From assembly GCF_002775205.1 (NCBI RefSeq), contig NC_036446.1, forward strand, positions 17,484,565 through 17,548,564: a stretch of 64,000 bases of DNA. Reading direction: 5' to 3'. Below the pieces are notes generated by a model, which had not been told where the DNA came from, did not search any database, and was given only the letters and a program-made list of their open reading frames with translations. Both the position numbers and the translations under genes were made by a program. The stretch is from Xiphophorus maculatus. Its lineage: Eukaryota; Chordata; Actinopteri; Cyprinodontiformes; Poeciliidae. How positions within the stretch are numbered: position 1 is the stretch's first letter; every line of letters begins with the position of its first letter. Positions 48,601-59,700 of this stretch are shown one piece after another.

Positions 48601-51600
48601 TAAACCTCGGTTTATACACAGAGGAGACCAAGAGTTAATTATTGACCAAGCTAAGGTGGGTGTCAATAAAAAATAAAAAAAGAACTATGTCGAGATCTGA
48701 GGGCTTACAATTGTTAAACAGGCTAACCAGAATGAATACTGAAGCTATAACATTCTTCATTTTTACACTGAAACTGCTGGGAAGGCATTTTAATACAATC
48801 ATTAACCAGAACTCCCTCACGGACTACAAAAAGTAGCACAAAATGCCTTCCTGTCTTGAGAGCTATTGCTTTTCCTTGGTATTCCCTGGACTACTCTCAA
48901 GCTAAAAATGAGCTCCCTACAAAAATTTTGTTGCCCAAAGTAGAACAAAACTAGATGCTACATAGATATCAAAAAAGAAAAAGAACAAAAAAAACAAATC
49001 TACTTGAATTTATGGGCATTTTTGGGTACAACTCATCAATATTCACAACTGTGAGTCTTTCAAACAACAGAGTAAATCTGCAAAAGACCAGAGAAGTTGA
49101 CTTACAAAACAATGTCACAATAATGCTACTACATGTTCAGCTGAGCTGATAAAGATATACAAGAGTGTGATTAGTAATTAGGAATCAGGAATCTTAATTT
49201 TAAGGGCTGTAATATATCTGATATAACATTGGAAAACCAAAAAACTAACTTTTGTCAACGTTTATTACACGTTAAAATAATTTACCCTCTTCGATAAGAG
49301 GAATAAATTGTGTACCTAATGGTGAAATGGAGGACTTTTAAAGGATGATCTTAAGATGTACTATTTGAGTTTATTGGTGAATAATAAAGTACAGCCTTGA
49401 ATAGGCTGTAATGGTGTGTTGGCCTTCAACACAGCTATAAAAGGTATTATTCATCATCTGCTCAGCCTGACCTCAAAGGTAGCAAATATTGTTTTGCTAC
49501 CTTGTAGGCCATTTTCCAAATTGTGTTACATTTATGTTTCTTTTTCTATGTGTATTCTCCATTAATATATCGAAGAAAATATTATATGCATTGATGCCTT
49601 TTCTGAAATAGGTCGTTGAGATGAAGCTTGTATGTCCGGATTACATTTGATTTGATTCGATTTTCTCAGTCTGGATGAACCTAACAACCAAGTTATTGCA
49701 AAAAAAGAAGGTTTAATCTAAAATCAGGACAATTTAGAGGAATAAGTACTACGACATGGACAAGTGACAAGAACAGCTGAAGTAAACGGATTGGGTAGTT
49801 GGAGAGTGGATGTAGACATGCCTGCTGAGTACAATGAAGAAATAATAAACAAATAAGGCAAGGTTCTTTTCAGCTCATCAAATTTCCTGCCACTTTACGA
49901 AAACATGTATTTTAATTCAATAGTTCCCTCCAACTGACCTTAGGTATAAGTGAGTGTGAACATGATTTTCTATCTCTTTGTAGATCTGTAATAGATTGGT
50001 GACCTGTCAGGGGTTTACCCAGCTTCTCGCCCATTGACTAGTGTAAATAGCTCACAATATATCTGCCGTCCTGCAAGGATGAAGCATGCATAGAAAGTGA
50101 ATGGATAACCATAAGGAGCAGGCCACTGAACCTACTTTGGACACTTTTGGCCTTTAGTATTCCCTCGAGCAGCCTAAGCTCTCAATGTAAAGGAAGCCAA
50201 CTGACGCATACAAGCCAACTTGTATTTTGATGTTTTTGCACAACACAATTAACTCAAATCCTAACAAAGGTCTTGATTTAAGTTTATTTTTGCACATAAA
50301 ATTTACACACAAAAAACTAAACTAAAATTGTTATTTTTGTCTGATACGCATCATCTCTTACAATGTTGTGTACAACAGCTTGGGGCATTGGTTACAAAAA
50401 AATATCCAAAAGTATGACCTAAGCATTTTGTAAAACTAAGCTCAAACAAGTTAACTTTGTCTTTCATCACCTATGAATCAAAAGCTGAGGTTGAGTTATG
50501 TCTAAACTGTTTGTCTCTCAAAGGGCTAGATTTCAACTTGCTTGTCCAGATCTTTTTTTTTTTTCCCCCACCAACATTGTTGTGAAATAGAATTAAATTT
50601 TCAGAATGTGTTGCACTTCGTAAACAGCCCTCCAATTAGTTCATTTACACGTGAGTTGGATTATCTACAAAGACAAATAAAACCATGGTCAAGGAATGTG
50701 AACATATAAAAAGAAAGACCCTCTTCTGCTGCGAAACTAAAGTTCCATTGTTAAGGCAAAAAAGAGATAATGGTTTTGGTAGTGCTTTTTGACCCTCTGA
50801 GGTATCCCTGCCACCACGCCCAACTGCAGACAAAAGCAACTGAAATAGCTTATTGTAATTTTTCATAGTACAAAAAAAATGCATACCAACTCTGCGTATG
50901 GTGACTGATAGCTAATCGACGACAAAAAACAAAACAAATAAACATTGCATTCTTGCATGTTTGGTTAAAATGTTTAGATGGAAGGTGTAGGGATTTTTTA
51001 CAAAAAGCAGTTATTCTGCCAAAGTCTTATTTAACTGATAAACTAATTAGCTTGATTATGCTCATGTCATAACAGTCTGCAGAGTAAATAAAGCCGAAGA
51101 TAACAGAAGAATGTCGACTTTACAACATTGCACCTGTTGTTATGAGTTCAATGGAGTTCAGTTTTCTATCCACAGGTTGCCTGAGGCTACCTTGCTGATG
51201 ATTACACAGTTTATGTTAATGGTCCCACTAGCGCCGCTCTGGGAGCAGTGCGGTGCCTGCATATGTGTGCATGTGTAAAGTGCCTGGCGGGGGCGGAGGG
51301 CATCGACGTCCTATTCAAACAGACCAGAGAAAATAGATAGTGGGGTTTTTAGGCTGGCATAGATAGTAAACTGGTCTGACCGGTGTGTGTGAGCAGCTGG
51401 GGGCTTCAGCGCGCCCAAAACATGAGCAGGGGACTGCAAAAACGAAACGAGTATCCGTGAAGGCTGCGTAGGAGAGCCAAAATTTTACTTCGGCTCATGT
51501 GCAGGCATGTGACAGGAGGTGGTTTATAGGTGAATGGCAGTGAAGTAAAGTGAACGCCGCCGACACACACGTTGAGAACGAACTCAGGTAAAGTTGTTAC

Positions 51601-51746
51601 ACATCCACACACCAAATAACAGAAATGTCAAACTATTTTGCCAGAACAAGTACAGTGGAGGAACTTTGTTTACCTTTAGAGTACAGGGATCCGGGAGAAT
51701 TCAGGTCGAGGTCCCCGTTGAAGAGGGAGATAAAGTCAGAGGGCAT
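18700..51746 (-). CDS. nfat5: Nuclear factor of activated T cells 5 (TonEBP), complete
   Basis: Rel-homology transcription factor that drives osmoprotective genes under hypertonic stress. Exons: 51746-51674, 33050-32925, 31038-30426, 26886-26872 (candidate microexon), 26785-26599, 25694-25504, 25150-24978, 23425-23291, 23197-23145, 22562-22430, 21720-21634, 21446-21343, 21126-19236, 18941-18700. All join in phase, giving about 1340 residues (mammalian about 1530). Order: MPSDFISLF start; ESVYDLL block; serine-rich region with [13 protein letters not shown] and [17 protein letters not shown]-contact loop [12 protein letters not shown] (about 314-325) in the Rel domain; IPT/TIG domain from about 460 ([12 protein letters not shown]) to 566; glutamine-rich transactivation region in one 1.9-kb exon; C-terminus IND-LLVSL...LTRSF like the mammalian end. 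It lacks the calcineurin-docking region of NFATc proteins, as expected of NFAT5. Whether this is the a or b teleost copy cannot be told here. Confidence 0.96.
19987..20031 (-). repeat. nfat5: Polyglutamine tract (15 Q) in nfat5
   Basis: Fifteen consecutive Gln codons on the minus strand, mixed CAG and CAA. Human NFAT5 also has a long polyQ run in the same region. The CAA interruptions should reduce repeat instability. Confidence 0.95.
20500..20690 (-). repeat. nfat5: Q/I/H-rich tandem duplication in nfat5, period 78 bp
   Basis: The plus-strand string GGATCTGTTGCTGGTG occurs at about 20562 and about 20640, 78 bp apart. In the protein, the 25-residue block starting [13 protein letters not shown] is repeated as [13 protein letters not shown] after a 26-residue period. 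An in-frame segmental duplication within the transactivation region. Confidence 0.85.
21960..22050. repeat. Possible LINE/SINE-derived fragment
   Basis: Contains CTTTATTAATCCCAGAAAGG, close to a motif frequently seen at the ends of teleost non-LTR retroelements (TTTATTGATCCCAGAAGGG type). It lies in the nfat5 intron between 22430 and 21720. Assignment is from memory only. Confidence 0.35.
22563..24977 (-). other. nfat5 introns within the IPT-coding region
   Basis: Two introns of about 0.6 kb and 1.6 kb surround the small exons 23425-23291 and 23197-23145. Apart from the tetranucleotide repeat at 23921-23969 they show only unremarkable AT-rich sequence. Confidence 0.6.
23921..23969. repeat. 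(CTAT)n/(CCAT)n tetranucleotide microsatellite
   Basis: CTAT units grade into CCAT units. Intronic, and likely polymorphic. Confidence 0.93.
26321..26375. repeat. Perfect 21-bp inverted repeat with 13-nt loop
   Basis: Arms at 26321-26341 and 26355-26375 are exact reverse complements (core ACTTCACACCTAGTGAAGTA); the loop is 26342-26354. Related TACTTCACA words recur on both sides (26294 onward). It lies in the nfat5 intron between 26599 and 25694. Confidence 0.95.
26872..26886 (-). CDS. nfat5: Candidate 15-nt nfat5 microexon
   Basis: Acceptor TTTTTAACAG and donor GTAGGT flank 15 nt that would add VGDAC between the S-rich exon (ending phase 2 at 30426) and the exon at 26785 (SDDSQTT). Inclusion or skipping both keep frame: S-VGDAC-SDD or S-SDD. 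It lies only 86 bp from the next exon. The splice sites are good, but nothing in the sequence proves use. Confidence 0.4.
27428..28812. mobile_element. Candidate DNA-transposon remnant with 12-bp terminal inverted repeats
   Basis: TGGACCTTACCA (27428-27439) is matched by its exact reverse complement TGGTAAGGTCCA at 28801-28812, 1.4 kb apart, with looser similarity continuing inward. Inside is a short decayed reading frame (about 27510-27734) with [20 protein letters not shown], a string I associate only loosely with repeat-encoded proteins. A GGGTACCCAAACTTTTTGAG segment at 27717 resembles hAT-type ends. I saw no clear target duplication. Confidence 0.35.
28830..30290 (-). mobile_element. Tc1/mariner-like remnant, interrupted by a hAT-like element
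   Basis: The left part (28830-29344) starts like a Tc1-type end (ATGCAAAAGTAGTCATAATT, then TTTTGTCATGTTACAA). It continues with stretches resembling a reverse-oriented transposase gene of a common fish family. The right part (30096 on) resumes with TTCAGGGTG and CTCATTTGACCAGAGCGCC, which fit the same remembered gene. The two halves join at GGGATGGTGTGTTCAGGGTG when the insertion is removed. Many stops; not functional. Confidence 0.6.
29345..30095. mobile_element. Non-autonomous hAT-like transposon, 751 bp, with 8-bp target duplication
   Basis: Begins CAGTGACGTGCGGTGAGG and ends CCTGACCGCACGTCACTG: a 14-bp perfect terminal inverted repeat plus AGG after one mismatch. It is flanked on both sides by GTGTGTTC (29337-29344 and 30096-30103), the 8-bp duplication typical of hAT elements. 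The interior carries several GAGGCA/TGCCTC sub-terminal motifs and no transposase frame. Confidence 0.85.
37120..37215 (+). repeat. LINE-like 3'-end fragment (copy 1)
   Basis: Contains TTTATGGTGCAAAGCACTTT then GAGCTGCC, GCTGAACTGT and ACATAAACT, the pattern seen at the 3' ends of L2/Rex-like fish LINEs. Copies 2 and 3 lie at about 38.1 and 39.2 kb in the same orientation. Confidence 0.55.
37970..38190 (+). mobile_element. LINE remnant with decayed reverse-transcriptase-end coding and 3' tail (copy 2)
   Basis: The plus strand encodes [15 protein letters not shown] (from about 37990), matching the LxQNAAARLLTxTRK block downstream of the reverse transcriptase in L2/CR1-type LINEs. It is followed within 150 bp by the conserved-looking tail ATGATGTAAAGCTCTTTGAA...CTATACAAATAA, then ATTGATTGATT-type repeats. 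It has stops and is 5'-truncated. Confidence 0.65.
38515..38600. repeat. Possible hAT-type repeat scrap
   Basis: CCTGGGCCAAATCTGGTCCA followed by GTGGCCCTCAAG resembles the ends of hAT-type repeats (GGGCCAAATCTGGCCC). A weak, memory-based call. Confidence 0.3.
39225..39315 (+). repeat. LINE-like 3'-end fragment (copy 3)
   Basis: TATGTAAAGAACTTTGAACT...TGCTGAAATGTGCTACACAAATAAACTTGACTTA; the same tail as the copies near 37.1 and 38.1 kb, in the same orientation. Confidence 0.6.
46805..47200. mobile_element. Tc1-like transposon end fragment
   Basis: Starts ACAGCTCTGGACGAAAATTA then AGAGACAATTT, close to the terminal sequence of a fish Tc1-like family (ACAGCTCTGGAAAAAATTAAGAGACC). It continues with the T-rich sequence of that family and TCTTCATTTTTCAAGAACTG. 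Degenerate, with no coding capacity. Family placement is from memory. Confidence 0.5.
47380..48065. mobile_element. Degenerate vertebrate DNA-repeat remnant
   Basis: Strings such as CCCCACACCATTACTACCAG, GCAGCAGAAATCTTAATTCA and TGCATCGAGTTGCTGCCATG, ending GTGGTGGCTGGTGAGTGTA, match a widespread vertebrate repeat whose terminus reads AAAGTGGCCGGTGAGTGTA. Reading frames are destroyed. It adjoins the Tc1-like fragment to its left. Confidence 0.5.
49980..50115 (+). repeat. Retroelement 3'-end scrap
   Basis: AGATTGGTGACCTGTCAGGG, CTCGCCCATTGACTAGTGTA and GCAAGGATGAAGCATGCATA, then GAAAGTGAATGGAT resemble the common fish repeat ending (GACTGGCGACCTGTCC...CTCGCCC...AAGCGGTATAGAAAATGGATGG). Degenerate. 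Confidence 0.5.
51674..51746 (-). CDS. nfat5: nfat5 first coding exon
   Basis: Encodes 24 residues, [19 protein letters not shown] then SLYSK, ending AAAG|GTAAAC in phase 1. It pairs with the acceptor at 33051 to give SLYSKESVYDLL, matching the mammalian SLYSRESVYDLL junction. G is at -3 of the ATG. The intron between is 18.6 kb. Confidence 0.93.
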
Positions 51747-52050
51747 CGCAATCCCTCTGGCTGTAGAAACCGGACACTTTCGGTCACTTACAGCGTCACG
51801 GATTTGGAAAAAAAAACTGTTACCTGTCTCACGACTAGCAAACTACAGAACTTGTAAGGGACGGACGGCAATTCTGGCCTGAGTTTTCTGTCGTTACTAT
51901 TGGCTAACTGTCTATATTGCCACTCTGGCTGAGAGTCCCTCTTCGGTCCGCCCACGACTCATGTTTGTTGTCAACGGACGACCGGAGGGGAATCACGCCC
52001 ACACGCCTGTGACGCAACACGTACGAGGGACGTGCAGATTATTCCTCACG
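51747..52050 (-). promoter_or_regulatory. nfat5: nfat5 CpG-rich promoter and 5' UTR
   Basis: Directly upstream of the nfat5 ATG, roughly 51880-52030 is much richer in CpG than the rest of the window (for example GTCCGCCCACGACTC, AACGGACGACCGG, GACGCAACACGTACGAGG). This fits a CpG-island-type promoter. No TATA box stands out. The exact start site is unknown. Confidence 0.6.
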
Positions 52051-53719
52051 ATGTAGTGTGCTTCCACAACTACTATGTTTTTTGGGGAAAAATAGATTTG
52101 TCAGAATATAACTTTGCAATTTAAATTGAGAATTTATCTTAATATTTGCAGTCTCTATAGAATTTATAGAACTAATTCTACTCGGGGAAAAATTATTATT
52201 CTAATAAATGTTACCCAAGACTTAGCTGTAGATGGGAGGAAAGAGGATGTTGGAGAAATAAGAAAAGGTCAAACATCAGGGTTTTTTTTTTACAGTACAC
52301 TGATTAAATTTCACACAAATTTGTTTATTTGTTTTTTAACCAAACAATTATTTTTGAAAGGCACAAACACAGTAATTGAATGTGTATATTTATTTATTTA
52401 CTTATTTTATTGCTTGAGAACTAGAAATGTTGTACCAAATGTTGGATTGCCCATTGCCAGACTAGTCAGCTATGCTGAGATGAACTCAGTTACATTCATG
52501 GGAAAAAAGAAAGCACACCCCACATGCAGTATTTTGGATATCACATATATGTTATAATCAAAAACTGAATAGTTTTATTTTTAAAAATGCACATTTTATG
52601 CATTTGCTCACAATGCTGCATTGACCAATGAAATAGTGAGATTTGTTTCTAATGTGGACTGTTCATGTATGTGCTGCACCCTAACAACTACAGTTTTCAG
52701 AATTTCAACATATTTGTGACCAATATCAGATTTTAAACATGTTTCCACTGACAGGCAAATTCTGCTTGTTTTCTCTTCTAAGCTTAACACAACAGAAGTT
52801 GTGAGTGAAACTGTTTATTCTGTGACAACATTTACATGACATTTAGCAGCCTTTAGAGGAGACAGTTTTTGCTTTCAGCAAAATGTAAGCAATTCTGCCA
52901 AAAAAAATAAATATATATATCTTTATCAAAACTGCCTCCAATACAGACTTTCTAGTTACAACTGGGAGACAAATCTTCATACATGGTGTGTAAATCTGCT
53001 GTTGGGCAACAGGTGCATTAATACCTGGCAACTTAGGTGGCAAATGAGGTTTATGGCTCATTGAGCTCCAAGGCAAATTGCATACTATTCTGTATTTTGA
53101 CAGTAGACATGGTAAAGTTATGTTGATGACTGTTAAAATCCAAAATTCAGCACTCAAATTTTTCATGTTTCTTCGTCGTAAACGTGTTCTTGGGTTTTTC
53201 CAACATGAACTTCATGCTTAAATGTTAATATTTTGTTCCTTTTATTAAATTTATTTGCAACAAAAATCAAACCAGTGATTATTTCCATTTTCTATATTTT
53301 TATTTATGGTGAACTGGAAATAGCTTCTAAATTTGAGCTTAGAGCTGGCAGAAGCGACAAAAGATTCAAAGCATTTTATGAGGCACGCTTCAGTTTGAGT
53401 AAGTCACAATTAGATTATGCAAAACTTTATATTGTTTTCACTAATTATTAATCTAACAAAACAATGCTTCCTAATTGCAGTGTCTCACTGCCCATAATCT
53501 TTAGCTGCTATTACATAATGGTTTTATAGCATGTCATACAATAATCTGCAGCCCTAGATATGAACACGACTGATTAACCTACAAGGACTCATACAGTGCA
53601 AAGGCATTTGGCAACTAAATAAAGCAAACTACAGTGACTGTGACTGAACCAATGTATTTCTGTTATTTTATGTTAGAGTCAGAAAAAAATGTCATTCTTT
53701 TTCCTCAGAAGAATAACAG
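52051..53719 (-). other. Intergenic DNA and probable 3' UTR of the polycystin gene
   Basis: A minus-strand AATAAA at 52819-52814 lies about 900 nt past the polycystin stop codon and is a candidate 3' end. Between there and the nfat5 promoter is AT-rich sequence with no recognised feature. Confidence 0.45.
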
Positions 53720-56700
53720 TTAGGCAACCACTTTTTTCTGACATTTGAGTCCAAACATATTGCAGAATTTGATCAACATCAGCTCAACAATCTCCTCTTC
53801 TTCTGATGGCTGCAAGAACAAAAAGAATGATAAGAGCATACTACAATATTAAGACATTTTGGGATTATAACGTACCTTATGATGTATCTGTTCTTGACTG
53901 AATGCCACAAGAATAACAGAGATGAAGAGGTTCAGCACCACAAAGGTCATGAACACAATGCAGGAACCAATAAGGAAAGCCCCGAGCACTGGATTGTAGT
54001 TCAGAACCTGGCAGATCAGAAGCAATGCATTTATAAAAAGATCATCTGTTATTGTCTACAATTGCAACAGCCTTATACTAACCTCTTCATAGTTGAAAAT
54101 ACCAAGCTGCAAGCTGACAATAGTTTGTGCAGCATCAAGCAGAGTCCTATAAGAGTAAAGCTTCCACCCATACATCAGGTTGGACTGAAAAAAGAAGAGA
54201 TACTGCCTGTGAGTTAGTGCTTTCAAGTGCAGTCTATTTAACAAAACGTAGGGGTTTGTTGAAACTCCAGCAAAGTGTTTATGTTAAGCGTGGGAAAGCC
54301 CTCACGGCAATGGCGTAAGCCAAGAACATTATGGTCATGACCACCAGGAAGCCTGAAATATCAGTCCAAGCTCGCTGCAGTGTGGCCGTGATCATGTGCA
54401 GCTTCGGGTTGAGTCTCAGCAGGTGCCACAGTTTGATTGTAGCCAGCAGAACCAGAAAGGCAATCAGATACCCAAGCGCTGCATCTGCCTGGGCTGTCTC
54501 ATGGAAACTGGCAAATCTGGACACAAAAGAAAAAGAAGCAGCTCATGTTTAAAGCGTGTATTTAGTTTACATTAGACCAATATAGTTTTTGATCTATAGA
54601 ATCATTTTCTTTCATAACAAATATAAAAAAGAACATTTCCCCATCTCTTACTGGTGTTTGTTGTTCTGATAAAAACTTATATCCCTCTTTCCCAGTAAAG
54701 TTCTCTTGATGAAGACAGACAGTGCACACCAGCTGAGGATTATTATCGCCAACTCCAACAGGTTCCACTTTATCTTGAAATAAGACGACTTCTGGCTCCT
54801 CATTAGCTTTCCCTATGAATAGAAAAATGAGTTTGTGTCAAACTTCTAGGTGTAATATACAGTATGTTACAATATATATAATGTAGTAAATATGCTAATG
54901 TACCTGAACGAACATATAGTAGATAATAAAGAGAAAATAAGCAATTTCAGAGGCCATGACGAAGACGTGGAGGCCACCCGTTGACTGGTAAAGACGAACA
55001 CCGTGAAGCTCACTGCGGAACTGGAAAGCTCCTGGATCCAAATAAAAGCACAAAAGTCTTAGTTCTTGATCAGCAGCCCAAACACAATATTTAAGCTGCA
55101 CCTGAAGGGCTAACCAATGGCTGTGGTTTCCAGCATCAGCGTAGCAATGCAGAAGAGGTTCACATTTGCGTTGTACACAGTGAACTCAACAAAGATGGCT
55201 TGGGTGTACACATCCAACCAGGTGTTGTTATGGAGGTACTTGAGGATTCTAGAAAAAAAGGATGAAACAGGATTAATGTTATGTTCTCCCATTTTGATGT
55301 GATAAATTGTTCAAATATTTTAAAAATCTACCTTCTTGATCTCTGTAAGTCTGGCCCCAGATTGATGACAAAGCCGCCTCCTCTGTAAAGCATGACCCTG
55401 CCCCAGATGGGAAATGCCCTCAGCTCACTCTGAGATCGGTACACCCATGCACTGTGGGGGTTCAGCGATGTGTTATCTCCTACAGACAGATGCCAACCTG
55501 GGCTATAGGAGCCCATGTCCTCTGACTCCCAGGAATAAGGAGTGTGACAGTCTGGCACAGACTCCTGCATGATGTGGGCAACGCGACATGAGTTTTTCTG
55601 CACTCTCACCTGGCGGAGACGAGCGTTACCCACCAGTTTTGAGTTTCCATCCGTAATAAAACCTGTCGGTTGAGAAGATGCACAAAGAGCATTAACATAG
55701 GAAATTTACTTAAACAATGTTAGTTCTGTCTAATTGGAACTACTTTGCTAAAATAAAATCTCTCTGATATACAACTCCATGGGCTAACTCACTGGATCAC
55801 TTAAAAAATCACATAAAATAAGTGTATAAATCCAGACTGTTCACGGAAGAACTAAATAAACATATCAAATGCTTAAACTAATAAATTGCACATATTTTAG
55901 AGAAAAAAAAAAGCAAATTAGAATTCAATAGTAACAACAAATTTCACATGTTTAGAACATGGAAACAGGTCTGTCTAATAAATAGTTCTACTAATCAGCA
56001 GCTGTAGGCGAATTTTACATCTGATTAAATTAATCCACCATATGCGAATAGGACGACTGGGCATAAAAATAGCTTAGGGATGCTGAATTGCTCAGAAGTA
56101 AATATGATCAGATGCTCATGAATGTGAAAAGGCTGAATGTTAAAAAAAAAAAAAAGATGGAACGCTGGGAAGCTTTTGAATATCCTTTTATCCATGGTTC
56201 ACAATGGTTTATTAATAAATTTTAAGAATCTGGAAGTGCGTTTCTTTCTCTGCAAAAGACTGAAAGTAAAAATTGCATGTTACTTACACAGTGGGCCTCC
56301 AGGCAGAAAACATTAAAAACAAGTCTAACTCCTTTATATGTAATCACAAATGGGCAAAATAAAGCTCCCACGAATGACTGCTTGTAAACACAGTTTGTCA
56401 AAAAAAAAAACACAATAGAACGTTTTTTAACACCGTACCTGTTGTCTGTGGGATAGAAGTTTTGAATATGGGACATATTTTTTAAACCACAGATGCAATA
56501 TCCTCCATGCTAAAGAACAGAGGGTCCAAACAGATTGAATCATCATTTAGCTCAAAAGCCAGCATTTCTATTAGTATTGGGATGCTTTAGTGCCAACACC
56601 ATGGGCATCTTACACATCTGGGAAGCCCCCAAAAATCTGGATAAAATAAAGGTTTTACAACATATGCTTCCATAAAAATAAAGATAGCATAGCATATTTT

Positions 56701-59700
56701 AGCAAGAAGTTGCTAAACAGCACACTGCATTTATTACAAAAGCATGACTCTGGTACAAGAGTTTGGGCGCTGCACAGGACTGCCTGGGGTGCAAACCTCT
56801 GAGCAACTGAAAACATTTGTGTCTTATGAAACAAAAAAACTTTGTGGCAAAGAAAACCCAGGAATGTGGACCAGCCCTTATTTTAAAACAAGAATGAGAC
56901 AACATTTCTATCCAAAAATTACAAGAACCGGTCTTCTCAGTTCTCGGATGTTTATAGTGTGTTGTTTGTTAAAGATCAGGTGAATTCTTCACAAGGGTAA
57001 AAGTGGCCCCGTCTCTGCTTTTTTTTTTTTAGATATATCATCTTCAATTTCCAAATGTATTAATTAATTTTCAAAAGGAAGACAATCTTGTACATTAAAC
57101 ATCTGATACGTATTCTATGTTTAGTTGTACACAATAAGTAGAACTATCCCCTTGTCACTATATTTACTTTCATTAAGATGTTGCACAACTAAATAGGAAT
57201 TGAGGTTTTAATTTCTTTAAGACTTAGATTGTTGACTTAATGCTTTACTATATGCATAGTCATGTTCAATAAATTGAAATATTATTTCAGAGATCTATAT
57301 AAATAAGTACTTTTAGAAAATAACCTTGTGATCTAATTTTCTATAAAAAAAATGAAATGTGTTTTATTAGTTTTAAGCAGAAAAACATCATAATTAGCAG
57401 AAATAAAGGCTTAAAAAAGGTTTAAAATGCAATCTATATAATGCATTTGAATTAATGAATTGAGTTACTGAAATAAATGAATTTTTCAATAATCTAATTT
57501 CTTGAATGTGACTGCATGCTTTATAAGACACAATCATATTCAGAAGCATATTTATAAGATTGCCTTTCAATTCCAAATATTTTTAGTTTTCTTACTGCAT
57601 TAAGAAAAACAAAGCTTTACAAAAATTAGAAATAAGTCAGCCGTTTTAAAAATCAACAGTACTAAAATTGATATTAAGAACTAACTACATAAATGCATAT
57701 TTTTCAGCTTTGTGTTTGAAAAGACACATGTTGGCAATTCCATCACAGGAAAATGACCTGGGTGATCTCCATAAAGGTTGCTCAGTAAGGTAGTGTTTGC
57801 CCAGTTGAACACGTCCTGAATGCTCATGGTGTTGGAGATTCCTTTGCTGAAGCTTTGTCGAATGTGTCGGCTCAGAAAATAAGCGTTAGGATCCCTCTGA
57901 CCGTACGCCACCAGAAGCAACACCCACATGAATCCCATGTAAGCTGCATCACAAACACGTTTAACATCAATCAGTCAAACTGTATTGTTTTATTATTAGC
58001 ATAACTAATATTGCTGCCATCAGTGAAACTCTACCAAGTATCTCCCTGATGAGGCCAAAAACCTTCTGCTCTTGAATTATGTTTTTCCTCATCCTCTCGA
58101 TGTCAGTAGGAGGTGGTGGCTGGTAGAAACTACATGTGCTGTCTCTTCTAGCTACTTGCATTACATCAGGATCATCTGAGGAAGAAAATGCATTCAGTGT
58201 ACTGATATATTTAAAGGAATCTTTTCAATATTATTAGTATTTTTTTAGTTTTAAAAATGAAGAACACAAACCTGGATGAGTGAGCTTCTCGTCTATCTGA
58301 GGTTCTCCAAATTCTTCCTGGTCAACCTTCTTCAGAACAAGAGCAAAGAAAGCAGCAAAACCAAGAACCTGGGACAAAAGATTTTCAAACTTTACTTCAA
58401 CAGCACTTAAAATAAGTTATTGTAAAAACTTGTGCCCTAATAGTCATTAATAATGAAATTGGTATTTTGTGCATTTATTTCTGATTTCTTGGTGTAGTCT
58501 ACATTTACTTTATTAAGGACATTGATTTTGTTGACCCTTGTTTTAGCTAAGTATTTCCATTGTTGTACGATATGATGCCTGTTTTAGAAGAATGCTCTTG
58601 CCTGTATGCAAAAATGTAATATGTTTAATAAGTATCTTATTACTTTATTTTATAGATTTACTAAGTTGTTACTAAACCCAATAACCTATTGGCTATTTAT
58701 TCAGAAAACTGAGAATTTAGTCAAACAGAAATAAGTATTTTCTTTCAGTCTGATCTGCATCTTGCTACTTACCTTTAGAGGCTGGGTGATAAAGAGACTC
58801 TCAAAGAAGGACACCACCATGGAAATAAGCCAGTTTATAGACTGGTCCTTCCCATAAGTCAGCCCATACATCATAGTGAAGTATCCTGACACAGCACTGG
58901 TTGTAATGACCAAAATCCACCCAACAAACACAAACCACCATGGCAGCCCTCCCTGGCTGCGCTTCTTTTCAGCTCTGCTGCTGATGCTTTCTTCAGGACT
59001 AGGGCTGCGGTTCAGCTGATCTCCATCCAGCAGGAACTCCAAGTGACTCTTCATTCCCTGGACTTGCTGCATGGCCCTGTTGTAGCTGCTGGTGTTTGGA
59101 AAACGAGAAGGTCCCAGTAGACGAAGCTCCTTCTCGACATGACGCAGCTGCTTGTACAAGTACCGACTGTTGTTGGTCTTCTTTTGAGCTTCATCAAAAG
59201 TCTTTTCTGGGCTCACCCACAATCCGTTTTCTATAAAGAGTAACGGCATAAGGATGGTCAATTATATTTTAAACAATGTACAGTCAATTAAATTAATAAG
59301 AACACATTTCACCTTGTAGATTCACAGCACCCAAACTCAAGGTCATGCTGTCTGCCTTGGAAAGGTTTGAATAGAAATCTCCAGCCATTTTGTTCTGATG
59401 TCTAATGATGTCCTCCACCAGAGACAGCAGTGTGTTTATGTCTGCCTGCTGACCTGGATGGAGCTCACAACGTGGTGGTGGACTCTTCATGGCCTTTGAG
59501 AGCGACTGTGCAATTCTCTTTATGTCCTAATGTATACATGCAAAGTAGTTAACATATAGAAGAAACAGACTTCATCCATAAACTCTTTGGATTTCTATTA
59601 CTTCACCTTGATCACAGTGTCTGCAGTGATGTGCTTGATCTCTGTGGGAGGAGATAAAGTCTGTGAGGGAGAAACTCTAACTGTGTTGCCCTGCTTTAAT

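Larger units (their letters stand above)
33051..51673 (-). other. nfat5 intron 1 (18.6 kb)
   Basis: No coding exon for nfat5 or for another gene was recognised on either strand. The short open frames here lack family resemblance. It contains LINE 3'-end fragments (37.1-39.3 kb), older transposon remnants (46.8-48.1 kb), a possible retroelement scrap near 50 kb and scattered low-complexity DNA. Regions 33.1-37.1, 39.4-46.8 and 48.2-49.9 kb show nothing I can name. CpG-containing sequence near 51.2-51.5 kb adjoins the promoter. Confidence 0.6.

Noticed and set aside
52114..52557. 147-residue plus-strand open frame in the nfat5/polycystin intergenic DNA
   Set aside because: Low-complexity F/I/Y/L composition typical of AT-rich noncoding DNA, no family resemblance and no splice context.
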